From contig JANWYN010000057.1 of the NCBI GenBank assembly GCA_025055235.1, positions 1-39,502 on the forward strand: a stretch of DNA of 39,502 nucleotides. The letters are read 5' to 3'. Origin of the DNA: Candidatus Roseilinea sp. (GTDB lineage Bacteria > Chloroflexota > Anaerolineae > J036 > Brachytrichaceae). Below are positions 22,629 through 29,542 of this stretch, one piece after another. Both the position numbers and the translations under genes were made by a program. The notes below the pieces were generated by a model. The model was not told the DNA's origin. It searched no databases and saw only the letters and a list, made by a program, of their open reading frames with translations. Each line of letters starts with the position of its first letter. The first letter of the stretch is position 1.

Positions 22629-22656
22629 TGATGGATGATTAATGATGGAGATTGGA
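22615..22656. repeat. Heptamer array 4
   Basis: About six 7-bp units alternating TGATGGA and TGATTGA/TGATTAA, the same units as the left part of array 3. The DUF1992 stop (22626-22628) lies inside. A less regular stretch continues to about 22690. Confidence 0.8.
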
Positions 22657-22686
22657 GAATCGTCAATCATTGATCAGCAGCCGTCA

Positions 22687-23007
22687 TCAAATCTGCTCGA
22701 ACCGCTCGACGTTGAGCACGAAGACCGTAGCGCCACCAACTTCCACGTCAATCACCTGGGCGTTCAATGCGCCGGGCACTTCGCGGGGCACGCTGATGTA
22801 GGATGTGCGCCGGCGCGCCGTCTGTTGCAGAATCCGCAACACATCATCCACGTGTTCGTCGTTCACGCCGAGCAGCAAGGTGGCGTTCTCCCGGCGCAGC
22901 CATGCGCCTTGCGTGGCGATGCGCGTCACGCGGTGGCCGGCTTCGATCAACGCTTGGGTCACCTTCGACGCATCGTCCGCCTGCACCACCGCTAGGATCA
23001 TTTTCAT
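22687..23007 (-). CDS. darA: Cyclic-di-AMP receptor, PII-like (DarA/PstA family)
   Basis: A 106-residue PII-like trimeric signal protein of the DarA/PstA (DUF970) family, which binds cyclic di-AMP. The match is MILAVVQADDASKVTQALIEAGHRVTRIATQGAWLRRENATLLLGVNDEHVDDVL. The usual GGFL.RGNTTLL of the ligand loop appears here as GAWLRRENATLL. ATG 23007 is used because GGAGG lies 8 nt upstream. The gene is 5 bp downstream of pheA, so it is likely translated from the same transcript. Partner proteins of this family are poorly known. A diadenylate cyclase is not in the window. Confidence 0.85.
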   Translation of the reverse strand: MKMILAVVQADDASKVTQALIEAGHRVTRIATQGAWLRRENATLLLGVNDEHVDDVLRILQQTARRRTSYISVPREVPGALNAQVIDVEVGGATVFVLNVERFEQI

Positions 23008-23012
23008 TTCGG

Positions 23013-23927
23013 TCACCTCCCTGCTGGAAACCGGTTGCTCAAAGAATCCCCGGTTTCGCCTGATTCGGGCATTTTAGCCCGCGGGTAACTCCCCAGCACA
23101 CGTAGCACGGTGGCGAGTTCGCGCAAATGGTCGAGCGCGCGCCGGCAGTGCACCTCGTCGGCATGGCCGGCGAAGTCCAAATAGAACAGATACTCCCACG
23201 GCGATCCCTGCAGCGGGCGCGACTCGATCTTGGTCAAGTCAATATCGCGCAGTGCGAAGGCGGCCAGCGCGCGGAAGAGGGCACCGGGTTGATTGCGCAT
23301 GGCGAAGACGATGGAAGTCTTGAACTTGCGTTCGTTCGAAGCCTCAACCTGCACGGCGCGCGGCAGGTCGGGACTGCGTGAGATCACCACGAACCGCGTG
23401 TAGTTGGTGGGATCGTCCTCGATGCCTTCGCACAGGATCGGCAAGCCGTAGAGCACATGCGCCCGCCGGCCGGCAATGGCGGCTGTGTCTCGGCGCTGCG
23501 ATTCGGCCAGCATCTTGACGCTGCCGGCAGTGTCGTATACCGGCTCGCGCTCGGCGTGCGGCAGCAGCGCCGACAGCGTACGCTCGCACTGCGCCAGCGC
23601 CTGCCAATGTGAGATCACGCGCTTGATGTCGCTGAGCTGCACACCCGGTAGCGTGTAGAGATACCAGCGGATGCGCACCACCACCTCGCCGACGAGATGC
23701 AGCGCGTGGCGCATGAACAGATCGTAGTTGCGGTGCACGCTGCCGCCCAGCGAGTTCTCTACCGGCACCATGCCATAGTCGCACGTGCCCTTCGCCACCT
23801 GATCGAATACGTCGTCGAACGATGGGCAAGGGATCGGCTGGACGGATGCGCCGAAGAAGTCGAAGATCGCCTGCTCGCTGTAGGCGCCCGGCTCGCCCTG
23901 ATATGCGACGCGGGTCTCCGTTGCCAT
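23013..23927 (-). CDS. pheA: Prephenate dehydratase
   Basis: A 304-residue enzyme converting prephenate to phenylpyruvate in phenylalanine synthesis. The catalytic domain begins VAYQGEPGAYSEQA, includes VPVENSLGGSV, and ends with the TNYTRF motif (T177, R178, F179). A C-terminal ACT domain (about 203-280) with GALF (215-218) and ESRP (235-238) should bind phenylalanine for feedback inhibition. There is no chorismate mutase domain. ATG 23927 is chosen because TATAAA lies 7 nt upstream. The frame extends further but overlaps that promoter. The last dozen residues after the ACT domain are encoded by a GAAACCGG...CCGGTTTC inverted repeat. Confidence 0.93.
   Translation of the reverse strand: MATETRVAYQGEPGAYSEQAIFDFFGASVQPIPCPSFDDVFDQVAKGTCDYGMVPVENSLGGSVHRNYDLFMRHALHLVGEVVVRIRWYLYTLPGVQLSDIKRVISHWQALAQCERTLSALLPHAEREPVYDTAGSVKMLAESQRRDTAAIAGRRAHVLYGLPILCEGIEDDPTNYTRFVVISRSPDLPRAVQVEASNERKFKTSIVFAMRNQPGALFRALAAFALRDIDLTKIESRPLQGSPWEYLFYLDFAGHADEVHCRRALDHLRELATVLRVLGSYPRAKMPESGETGDSLSNRFPAGR
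23027..23057. repeat. Inverted repeat in the pheA 3' end
   Basis: GAAACCGG (23027-23034) and CCGGTTTC (23050-23057) with a 15-nt loop, inside the last codons of pheA. It could be a weak hairpin between pheA and darA. Confidence 0.5.
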
Positions 23928-23934
23928 GCAGGCT

Positions 23935-23940
23935 TTTATA
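23935..23940 (-). promoter_or_regulatory. Extended -10 element of pheA (leaderless)
   Basis: TATAAA on the minus strand, preceded by TGA as an extended -10, lies 7 nt before ATG 23927. A GATGT-C-ACATC palindrome (23947-23957) sits just upstream and could be an operator. Confidence 0.5.
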
Positions 23941-24015
23941 TCACGGGATGTCACATCTGCATCTCGGATTCTTCTCATCTCCGGCAACTACGATCCTTCT
24001 TCAGGAGAGTATTCG

Positions 24016-25341
24016 ATGAGAGAGAACGGGTTGAACCAACGGATCAGTCGCTGGACGGGGATGAGCATGTTGGCCGGCATTGCGCTTTTGTTGCAGGCAT
24101 GTGGGAGTGGAAGCGCGCCTGCATCGGCGCCGACGGCGGTCAGTGTGGCCGCGCCGGCGGCGACGCCGATGCCTGCGCCGACCGAGGTGCCCCTCGCCTC
24201 GCCATCGCCCGAGCCGGCGACCGCCGAGCCGCAGATCGCTGCCACGCCAACTGCCGAGGCGCGCCAGGACATGCAGCCGGCGCTGCAGATGATCGCCGAT
24301 GGGCTGGAGAGTCCGACGTATCTGACGCATGCCGGCGACGGCAGTGGTGTGCTCTACATCACCGAGCAGCCCGGCCGCGTGCGCGTGTGGCGCGATGGGC
24401 AGGTGCTGCCTACGCCGTTCCTCGACCTAACCGACCGCGTGGGCGATCGCGCCAACGAACAGGGCCTGCTCAGCATCGCCTTCAGCCCGGACTTCGCGCA
24501 GTCGCGGCGGCTTTTCGTCAACTACACCGACACCGCCGGCGATACGGTCATTTCCGGCTTCATCGCGAACGCCGATGGCCTGACCGCGGATCCGTCCAGC
24601 GAGTGGGTGGTAATGCGGATCGCGCAGCCCTACGCCAATCACAACGGCGGCCAGATCAAGTTCGGCCCGGACGGCATGCTCTATATCGGCATGGGCGATG
24701 GCGGCGCTGCCGGCGACCCGCAGAACTTCGCACAAAACATGCGTTCCCTGCTCGGCAAGATGCTGAGGATTGACGTGTCGCAGTCGTCGCCGGCGCAGCC
24801 GTATCGCGTGCCCGCCGATAATCCCGACTTCGGCGACGGCGCGCGCCCGGAGATTTGGGCCTCCGGCCTGCGCAACCCCTGGCGGTTCAGCTTCGACCGC
24901 GTCACGGGCGATATGTTCATCGCCGACGTCGGCCAGAACGCCTTCGAGGAGATCAACTTCCAACCCGCCAACCAGGGCGGCCAGAACTACGGCTGGAAGT
25001 TCCGCGAAGGCTTTGCGCCCTACGCCGGCGACCCGGGGACCCTCGTGCTCACCGATCCGATTCATCAGTATGCGCATCGCGAGGGTGGTTGCTCGGTCAC
25101 CGGCGGATACGTGTATCGCGGCTCGGCGTTGCCATCGCTGGCCGGCGCCTACATCTACGGCGACTTCTGCTCCGGCCTGATCTGGACGCTGCGACCGGAC
25201 GGCAACGGCGGATGGCAGAACGACATACTGTTCCGCACCCCCTATAACATCAGCTCGTTCGGCGAAGACGAGGCCGGCGAGCTATATGTGCTGGACCGCA
25301 ACGGCGGGGTGTATAAGCTGGTCGGCGTGCCGGCATCGTAG
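24016..25341 (+). CDS. Secreted lipoprotein PQQ-dependent sugar dehydrogenase (GSDH-type)
   Basis: A 441-residue lipoprotein with six-bladed beta-propeller sequence of the soluble glucose/sorbosone dehydrogenase family. ATG 24016 is preceded by AGGAGAG (24003-24009), and TACGAT at 23989-23994 is a possible -10. The signal peptide ends in lipobox LLQAC (C29). A P/A/T-rich linker runs to about 90. Family motifs are NEQGLLSIAFSPDF, NHNGGQIKFGPDGMLYIGMGDGG and ASGLRNPWRFSFD. It should oxidise sugars or related alcohols on the outer face of the membrane if PQQ is available. No PQQ synthesis genes are in the window, so PQQ use is inferred from the family. Confidence 0.9.
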   Translation: MRENGLNQRISRWTGMSMLAGIALLLQACGSGSAPASAPTAVSVAAPAATPMPAPTEVPLASPSPEPATAEPQIAATPTAEARQDMQPALQMIADGLESPTYLTHAGDGSGVLYITEQPGRVRVWRDGQVLPTPFLDLTDRVGDRANEQGLLSIAFSPDFAQSRRLFVNYTDTAGDTVISGFIANADGLTADPSSEWVVMRIAQPYANHNGGQIKFGPDGMLYIGMGDGGAAGDPQNFAQNMRSLLGKMLRIDVSQSSPAQPYRVPADNPDFGDGARPEIWASGLRNPWRFSFDRVTGDMFIADVGQNAFEEINFQPANQGGQNYGWKFREGFAPYAGDPGTLVLTDPIHQYAHREGGCSVTGGYVYRGSALPSLAGAYIYGDFCSGLIWTLRPDGNGGWQNDILFRTPYNISSFGEDEAGELYVLDRNGGVYKLVGVPAS

Positions 25342-25353
25342 GCCGATGCCGCG

Positions 25354-26391
25354 CTACGTCGCGACCAACACCATGGTGAAGTTGTAGAGGAAGTGTACCA
25401 AGATGCACACCGTGAGCGAGGTGCGCTGGCGCAGGATGCCCAGAAGGACGCTCATCACCAACACCAAAAGTGTGGCCGGCGTGATGCCGTATTGCGTATG
25501 GAACGACGTAAACAGCAGCGAGGTAAGCGGGATGCCCATGCGCGGCTGGTAGGCGCCACGGAAGAAGGTCTCCTCGCCGATCGCTGCCGCGACGCCGATG
25601 GCGAGCGCGCCGATCAGGCCGGTGAAGTTGCCCATCAGCGCCTTCGACAACCCGCCGACCTTCTTCAGGCTGTCTGGATCCAACCACTGCCAGGTGCGCT
25701 CGGTGAAGATCGCCATCCCCAACAGCGCAATGGTAAACCCGGCGGCGATGCCGAGTTGCTGAAGCGTCAGCGGTGCAAAACCCAAGCGTCTGAGCACTTC
25801 GGCCTGGCTGCGGCGCGTGTATAGCCCGACGCCAAGCAGCGCAGCGATGGCGAACGTGAGCAGCGGAAAGACCAGCACGTCCAAATAGGACACCCCGCCC
25901 ATCTGCTGGATCTGCTGGATGCCTTGCTCGGTGGCAGTCACGGCGAACAACAGCGGAGCGAGTGCAATCATCTGGAACAGGTTCACGCCGAGCGTCGTCG
26001 CCGTCAGCGAGAGCGCCGTCACGTGCACGGCGCTGTCCGCCCGCATCGGGAGGAGGCGCGCAGCGAGGTGGTGCACCGGCGGCAGCAGGACGATCATCGC
26101 CAGCAAGGCCGCAACCATGAGGATCAGCCCGGCCAAGTCGAACCGGACGGCGCGCAGTTGCGACGCCTCCAAGCCGGGGTATTGCTGTAGCAGGGCGTTG
26201 AGGAATGCTTCGCTGGCGAGCAGTTCGGCGCCGGCCAGGCTGAATAATCCGACGACGGCGAGCAAGCCGTTCAGAAGCGCCAAGTAGAGATACACGAGGA
26301 CGCGGACGCTGCGCTCCTTCTCCGCGACGTTCGCCAGGAAGATGGCCAGCAAGAAGGGCAGCATCGCAAACAGCGTCGTGATGGCGTTCAT
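25354..26391 (-). CDS. CPBP-family intramembrane metalloprotease
   Basis: A 345-residue polytopic membrane protein of the CPBP (Abi/CaaX protease-like) family. The three zinc/catalytic motifs are present in order: EETFFR (E273/E274...R278), FHTQYG (H298) and HFLYN (H333...N337). The N-terminal 200 residues add about five extra membrane segments. ATG 26391 is preferred over the in-frame ATG at 26400 because TATAAT (26404-26399) overlaps the latter and lies 7 nt before the former. Likely roles are membrane protein processing or bacteriocin self-immunity; neither is shown. It is convergent with the sugar dehydrogenase, with 12 bp between stops. Confidence 0.87.
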   Translation of the reverse strand: MNAITTLFAMLPFLLAIFLANVAEKERSVRVLVYLYLALLNGLLAVVGLFSLAGAELLASEAFLNALLQQYPGLEASQLRAVRFDLAGLILMVAALLAMIVLLPPVHHLAARLLPMRADSAVHVTALSLTATTLGVNLFQMIALAPLLFAVTATEQGIQQIQQMGGVSYLDVLVFPLLTFAIAALLGVGLYTRRSQAEVLRRLGFAPLTLQQLGIAAGFTIALLGMAIFTERTWQWLDPDSLKKVGGLSKALMGNFTGLIGALAIGVAAAIGEETFFRGAYQPRMGIPLTSLLFTSFHTQYGITPATLLVLVMSVLLGILRQRTSLTVCILVHFLYNFTMVLVAT

Positions 26392-26398
26392 ATCGGTC

Positions 26399-26404
26399 AT
26401 TATA
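26399..26404 (-). promoter_or_regulatory. Consensus -10 of the CPBP gene (leaderless)
   Basis: TATAAT on the minus strand, 7 nt before ATG 26391. Its last bases form part of an earlier ATG (26400), which would be untranscribed. Confidence 0.55.
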
Positions 26405-26450
26405 GGAAGGCAGCGAGTCCTTTCGCCGGCTGATGGGCAGCGGGTTGTGC

Positions 26451-26456
26451 TAATCT
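26451..26456 (+). promoter_or_regulatory. -10 hexamer of the 26464 gene (leaderless)
   Basis: TAATCT lies 7 nt before ATG 26464, with no Shine-Dalgarno. Confidence 0.4.
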
Positions 26457-26463
26457 AAATGCC

Positions 26464-27072
26464 ATGATTGACAAGCTCAGGTTGTATGTCTCCGCCGCGC
26501 CGGAGTTGCGCTTCGAGCGTGATGTGCTGGCGCGCGCCGTCGCCGAGATTCCTACTTCGCTGGGCTGGACGATCACCCAGACGCCCGGCGCCGACCGCGA
26601 GCCTGACCTCGACGCAGTAGCTCAGGCGAACGTGCACCTGCTCATCCTCGGCAGCGACATCCAAGCGCCGGTCGGCTTGGAATGGACGGCAGCGCGACGT
26701 GCCGGCAACAGCGTGGCGTTGTTCTACAAGTCGTCGGCGCTGCAGACGCAGGCGGCGCAGGCCTTCGTGCGCGAGGCGGCGAAGTTCGGCCGCTGGCAGG
26801 GGTTCAGCGATGCCTTCGAGCTACGCCAGCGCGCGCTCCGGCTGCTGGTGGATCACATCCTCACCCACAGCGCCCGCTACGAGATCAGCGCCGCCGAGGC
26901 AGAGACGCTGCGCACATGGCGCAAGGCGCTGGATGCGAAGGCGAAGGACAAGAAGGCGGTGGACGACACGCGCGGCGGCGCAGAACAGAGCGCCGTGATC
27001 CTCACCACCGAGCGCTTCACGCCGAGCGAGGGCAAGCTGCTGCGGACGGGAGATGAAGGCGTAGCTGCATAG
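26464..27072 (+). CDS. Conserved-looking protein of unknown function
   Basis: A 202-residue soluble protein with no signal peptide. The start, KLRLYVSAAPELRFERDVLARAVAEIP, recalls in layout the 'SS..DL..ERD' opening of DUF4062/TIR-like sensor domains. It is followed by VHLLILGSDIQAPVGLEWTAARRAG and an alternating strand/helix pattern up to about 130, consistent with a Rossmann-like fold. The C-terminal third is helical and Lys/Ala-rich, ending in SAVILTTERFTPSEGKLL. I do not recognise a named family. The gene is leaderless by its -10 position and is followed by lysoplasmalogenase after 3 bp, suggesting one transcript. Confidence 0.7.
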   Translation: MIDKLRLYVSAAPELRFERDVLARAVAEIPTSLGWTITQTPGADREPDLDAVAQANVHLLILGSDIQAPVGLEWTAARRAGNSVALFYKSSALQTQAAQAFVREAAKFGRWQGFSDAFELRQRALRLLVDHILTHSARYEISAAEAETLRTWRKALDAKAKDKKAVDDTRGGAEQSAVILTTERFTPSEGKLLRTGDEGVAA

Positions 27073-27075
27073 CGC

Positions 27076-27795
27076 GTGATAGACTCATCGCGCATGATCC
27101 TGCCGCTGCTGCCTGTGCCCCTGCTCGTCATCTCCGTCTTTCTGTTGCTCCGTGCGGAGACGCAGACGCCGCGCAACAAGCGGCAGATCAAGCTCTGGAA
27201 ACCGCTGTCCACGGCGCTGGTCATCCTCGTTGCGGCCCTGTCGTTTACCCAGCCGATGCACGCGCCGTTGTACTCGGTGCTCATCCTCACCGGCCTGCTG
27301 CTCTCGCTGGCCGGCGACTGGCTGCTGATTGACTCGGACGAGCGCCCCGGCTTGTTCGTCTCCGGGCTGGCGGCCTTTCTGTTCGCGCACGTCGCCTACA
27401 TCCTCGCCTTCGCCTACGCGCAGATTGTGCGCGGCACGCCGTTCGACCTCAACCGCGCCGCTCTGGCCGCCGCCGTGCTGGCGATCATCGGCATGGTGCT
27501 GTATTTCTACCTGCGTTCGTCGCTGGGCAACCTGCGGCAGCCGGTGTTGCTCTACATGACGGTGATCTCGCTGATGGTGCATCAGGCCTTCTCCGGCGTT
27601 CAGATCGGCGGGAGCCTGCTGGCGCAGCCGGCGCTGGCGATGGGCGGCGCGCTGTTGTTCTACATGTCCGACTTCATGCTCGCTATCAACAAGTTCGTCT
27701 TCGACGGCGAAGGCGAGAACAACAGCATCTGGGTGCTCTCGACTTACTACTGCGCGCAACTGTTCATTGCGCTATCGGCGTCGTTCGTGCGGTAG
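27076..27795 (+). CDS. Lysoplasmalogenase-like membrane protein (YhhN/TMEM86 family)
   Basis: A protein of up to 239 residues with about eight membrane segments. YhhN-family motifs are present: KLWKPLSTALV, LLLSLAGDWLLI, AFLFAHVAYILAFAY and GALLFYMSDFMLAINKF. The Asp residues in the GDWLL and SDFML motifs are the conserved polar ones. Animal relatives hydrolyse the vinyl-ether bond of lysoplasmalogens; the bacterial activity is less certain. The start is GTG 27076 or ATG 27094. The first lies 3 bp after the preceding stop and is kept here, but neither has a clear ribosome site. It probably shares a transcript with the preceding gene. Confidence 0.82.
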   Translation: MIDSSRMILPLLPVPLLVISVFLLLRAETQTPRNKRQIKLWKPLSTALVILVAALSFTQPMHAPLYSVLILTGLLLSLAGDWLLIDSDERPGLFVSGLAAFLFAHVAYILAFAYAQIVRGTPFDLNRAALAAAVLAIIGMVLYFYLRSSLGNLRQPVLLYMTVISLMVHQAFSGVQIGGSLLAQPALAMGGALLFYMSDFMLAINKFVFDGEGENNSIWVLSTYYCAQLFIALSASFVR

Positions 27796-28222
27796 GTGAT
27801 CGAGCGCCCAACGCATGCCGATCGCGTCGGGCATTGCCATCCAAACCGATTGCTAGTCAAAGTGTGTTTAGTCCTGGGACCGCAGATACGTCATGCCCGC
27901 GCAAGCGGGCATCCAGAGGCTATGCATGGCTGGATTCCCGCTTTCGCGTTGTTTGTTGCACAGAGTGCCCGGCGCTAAACCACCGGGCTAAGGGGACGGG
28001 CGGGCTTCGACGGGCTTCGACAAGCTCAGCCCGCGCGTCAGCCCGCGCGATGGTCATCTCACCGACTGCAGGCGTGAAGCCGGCGGCTACCGCACGGATT
28101 CGCCCATCGCCCGCCTCCGTCAGCGCACACCATTCCCCATGGCCCGCTGCTTGCGCGAGAATGACATGCGTATGTCGTTTGAAGTCGAATTAACCCGCAT
28201 TGCCACGCAATTGGTATAAGCG
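27796..28222. other. Repeat-filled intergenic region
   Basis: A 427-bp gap on the plus strand, almost wholly occupied by composite repeat copy B (27857-28135) including a GACAAGCTCAG-core palindrome (28011-28036). The remaining 85 bp before the PPOX gene contains TATAAG at 28213-28218 but no clear promoter. Confidence 0.65.
27857..28135 (+). repeat. Composite dispersed repeat, copy B
   Basis: The plus strand here matches the minus strand of 17520-17836 block by block, with small indels. A fragment resembling its CGTCATGCC(C/T)GCGCAAGCGG block also occurs at about 33419-33480. Confidence 0.75.
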
Positions 28223-28639
28223 ATGACCCAAGCAGACCTCTTGACGCAATTCGAAGGCCAACGCTTTCTGGCCCTGGAGACCTTTCGCAAAAGCGGTGTC
28301 GCGGTGCGCACGCCGGTGGGCTTTGTGCGCGATGGTGATTCGCTCTTGATCCGCACCGAGGCCGACTCCGGCAAGGTCAAGCGCATCCGCAACAACGACC
28401 GCGTGCGCATCGCGCCCAGCACCGGCCGCGGTGATCCGCTGGGCGATTGGATAGATGCAAAGGCGACGATCCTCGACCCGGCAGCCGGTGAGGCGGCGCG
28501 CCAGAAGATCGTCGCCAAATATGGCCTGATCTGGCGGCTGATCGAGTGGCAGGTGGCGATCCGCAACCGGCTGAGCCGCCGCAAGCGCGCCGGCTGGGTG
28601 AGCATCCGCCTCACGCCGGTCGCGCCGGCGCAGGGATGA
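28223..28639 (+). CDS. PPOX-class F420/FMN-dependent oxidoreductase-like protein
   Basis: A 138-residue split-barrel flavin-type protein of the PPOX family (similar to Rv2061-type F420-binding proteins). Signature stretches are RFLALETFRKSGVAVRTPVGFV, LLIRTEADSGKVKRIRNNDRVRIAPSTGRGDPLGDWI, and YGLIWRLIEW. The SGKVKR and RNNDRV residues belong to the expected cofactor phosphate-binding region. It probably reduces or sequesters a small molecule using F420 or FMN; the substrate is unknown. The start has no Shine-Dalgarno. It lies directly after the composite repeat and is followed by an ABC ATPase after 132 bp. Confidence 0.82.
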   Translation: MTQADLLTQFEGQRFLALETFRKSGVAVRTPVGFVRDGDSLLIRTEADSGKVKRIRNNDRVRIAPSTGRGDPLGDWIDAKATILDPAAGEAARQKIVAKYGLIWRLIEWQVAIRNRLSRRKRAGWVSIRLTPVAPAQG

Positions 28640-28754
28640 ATGCGCAGCGGCGCGTCGCGCATCGCGACGTCTGCCCGCCGCGCGTTCGGCAGGCGCGAAG
28701 TTCGCAGCGCATTGCTTTGGCGGCCGGAGTCGCGCCTGAAGGTTTTACTTCGTC

Positions 28755-28760
28755 TACAAT
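28755..28760 (+). promoter_or_regulatory. -10 hexamer of the ABC ATPase gene
   Basis: TCTACAAT (28753-28760) lies 11 nt before ATG 28772. The same TCTACAAT octamer precedes the Cys/Met PLP enzyme gene (38867-38860, minus strand). Confidence 0.45.
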
Positions 28761-28771
28761 CGAGCGTGCGG

Positions 28772-29506
28772 ATGAACAGCACCCCAACAGACGTGATCGT
28801 GCGCACAGAGAACGTGGAGCGCGTTTACGGTAGCGGCGAGAACAAAGTGTATGCCCTGCGCGGCGTCAGCTTCGAGGCGCCGAGCGGCGTCTTCATCGCG
28901 CTCAAGGGCCGCAGCGGCAGCGGTAAGACCACGCTGATCAACTGCATCGGCGGGTTGGATAGACCCACCAGCGGCAAGGTGTATTTGTTCGGCCAACTCA
29001 TCAACGATTACAGCGAAGCGCAGATGACCGAACTGCGCCGGCACAAGATCGGCTTCGTCTTTCAGTCATTTTCGCTGGTGCCCACGTTCACCGCCTTCGA
29101 GAACGTCGAGCTATCGCTGCGGCTGGCCGGCGCGCCGGCCAAGGAGCGCGTCCGGCGCGCGCAAGAATGCCTCGAGCTGGTGGGCATCGGCAAGTGGGCC
29201 AAGCACATGCCGTTCGAGCTGAGCGGCGGCCAGCAACAGCGCGTCGCCATTGCCCGCGCGCTGGCCAATTCCCCCAAACTCATCCTGGCCGACGAGCCGA
29301 CCGGCGAACTGGACAGCCATACTGCCCGCCAGGTGCTTGGCCTGTTGCGCGACCTATCCCACCAGCAGCACGTCACCGTCATCATGGCCACGCACGACCC
29401 GCTCAGCCTTGAATACGCCGATCAGGTCTTCGAGTTGAAGGACGGTAAGCTGGACGCGGTACACATCCGGCAGGGAGGGAAAGAGACGAGCAACCAGGCT
29501 TCTTGA
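28772..29506 (+). CDS. ABC transporter ATP-binding protein, MacB/LolD-type, orphan
   Basis: A 244-residue ATPase. ATG 28772 begins the conserved sequence. The open frame back to 28640 lies upstream of the -10 and encodes Arg-rich filler. Walker A is GRSGSGKTT, the signature LSGGQQQRVAIARAL, Walker B LILADEPTGELDS, and the H-loop residue is in MATHD. The LADEPTG.LDS form is typical of MacB/LolD/FtsE-type ATPases that work with FtsX-like permeases in lipoprotein or peptide export or envelope functions. No permease is adjacent; the next gene is convergent pyrG. The stop codon sits at the apex of a long hairpin (29489-29521). Confidence 0.9.
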   Translation: MNSTPTDVIVRTENVERVYGSGENKVYALRGVSFEAPSGVFIALKGRSGSGKTTLINCIGGLDRPTSGKVYLFGQLINDYSEAQMTELRRHKIGFVFQSFSLVPTFTAFENVELSLRLAGAPAKERVRRAQECLELVGIGKWAKHMPFELSGGQQQRVAIARALANSPKLILADEPTGELDSHTARQVLGLLRDLSHQQHVTVIMATHDPLSLEYADQVFELKDGKLDAVHIRQGGKETSNQAS

Positions 29507-29521
29507 AGAAGCCCGGTTGCT
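29489..29521. repeat. Long hairpin spanning the ABC ATPase stop codon
   Basis: AGCAACC (29489-29495), one mismatch, and GGCTTCTT (29497-29504) pair with AAGAAGCC (29506-29513), C, GGTTGCT (29515-29521). The apex is a single G. It lies between convergent ABC ATPase and pyrG genes and could act as a bidirectional terminator, though T-tracts are weak. Its ACCGG-like outer arms resemble the pheA repeat. Confidence 0.65.
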
Positions 29522-29542
29522 TCGACGCCGGTTACTACTTCC

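Noticed and set aside
28640-28771. N-terminal extension of the ABC ATPase
   Set aside because: It is Arg/Ser/Ala-rich, overlaps the TCTACAAT promoter, and ABC ATPase homology begins after ATG 28772.
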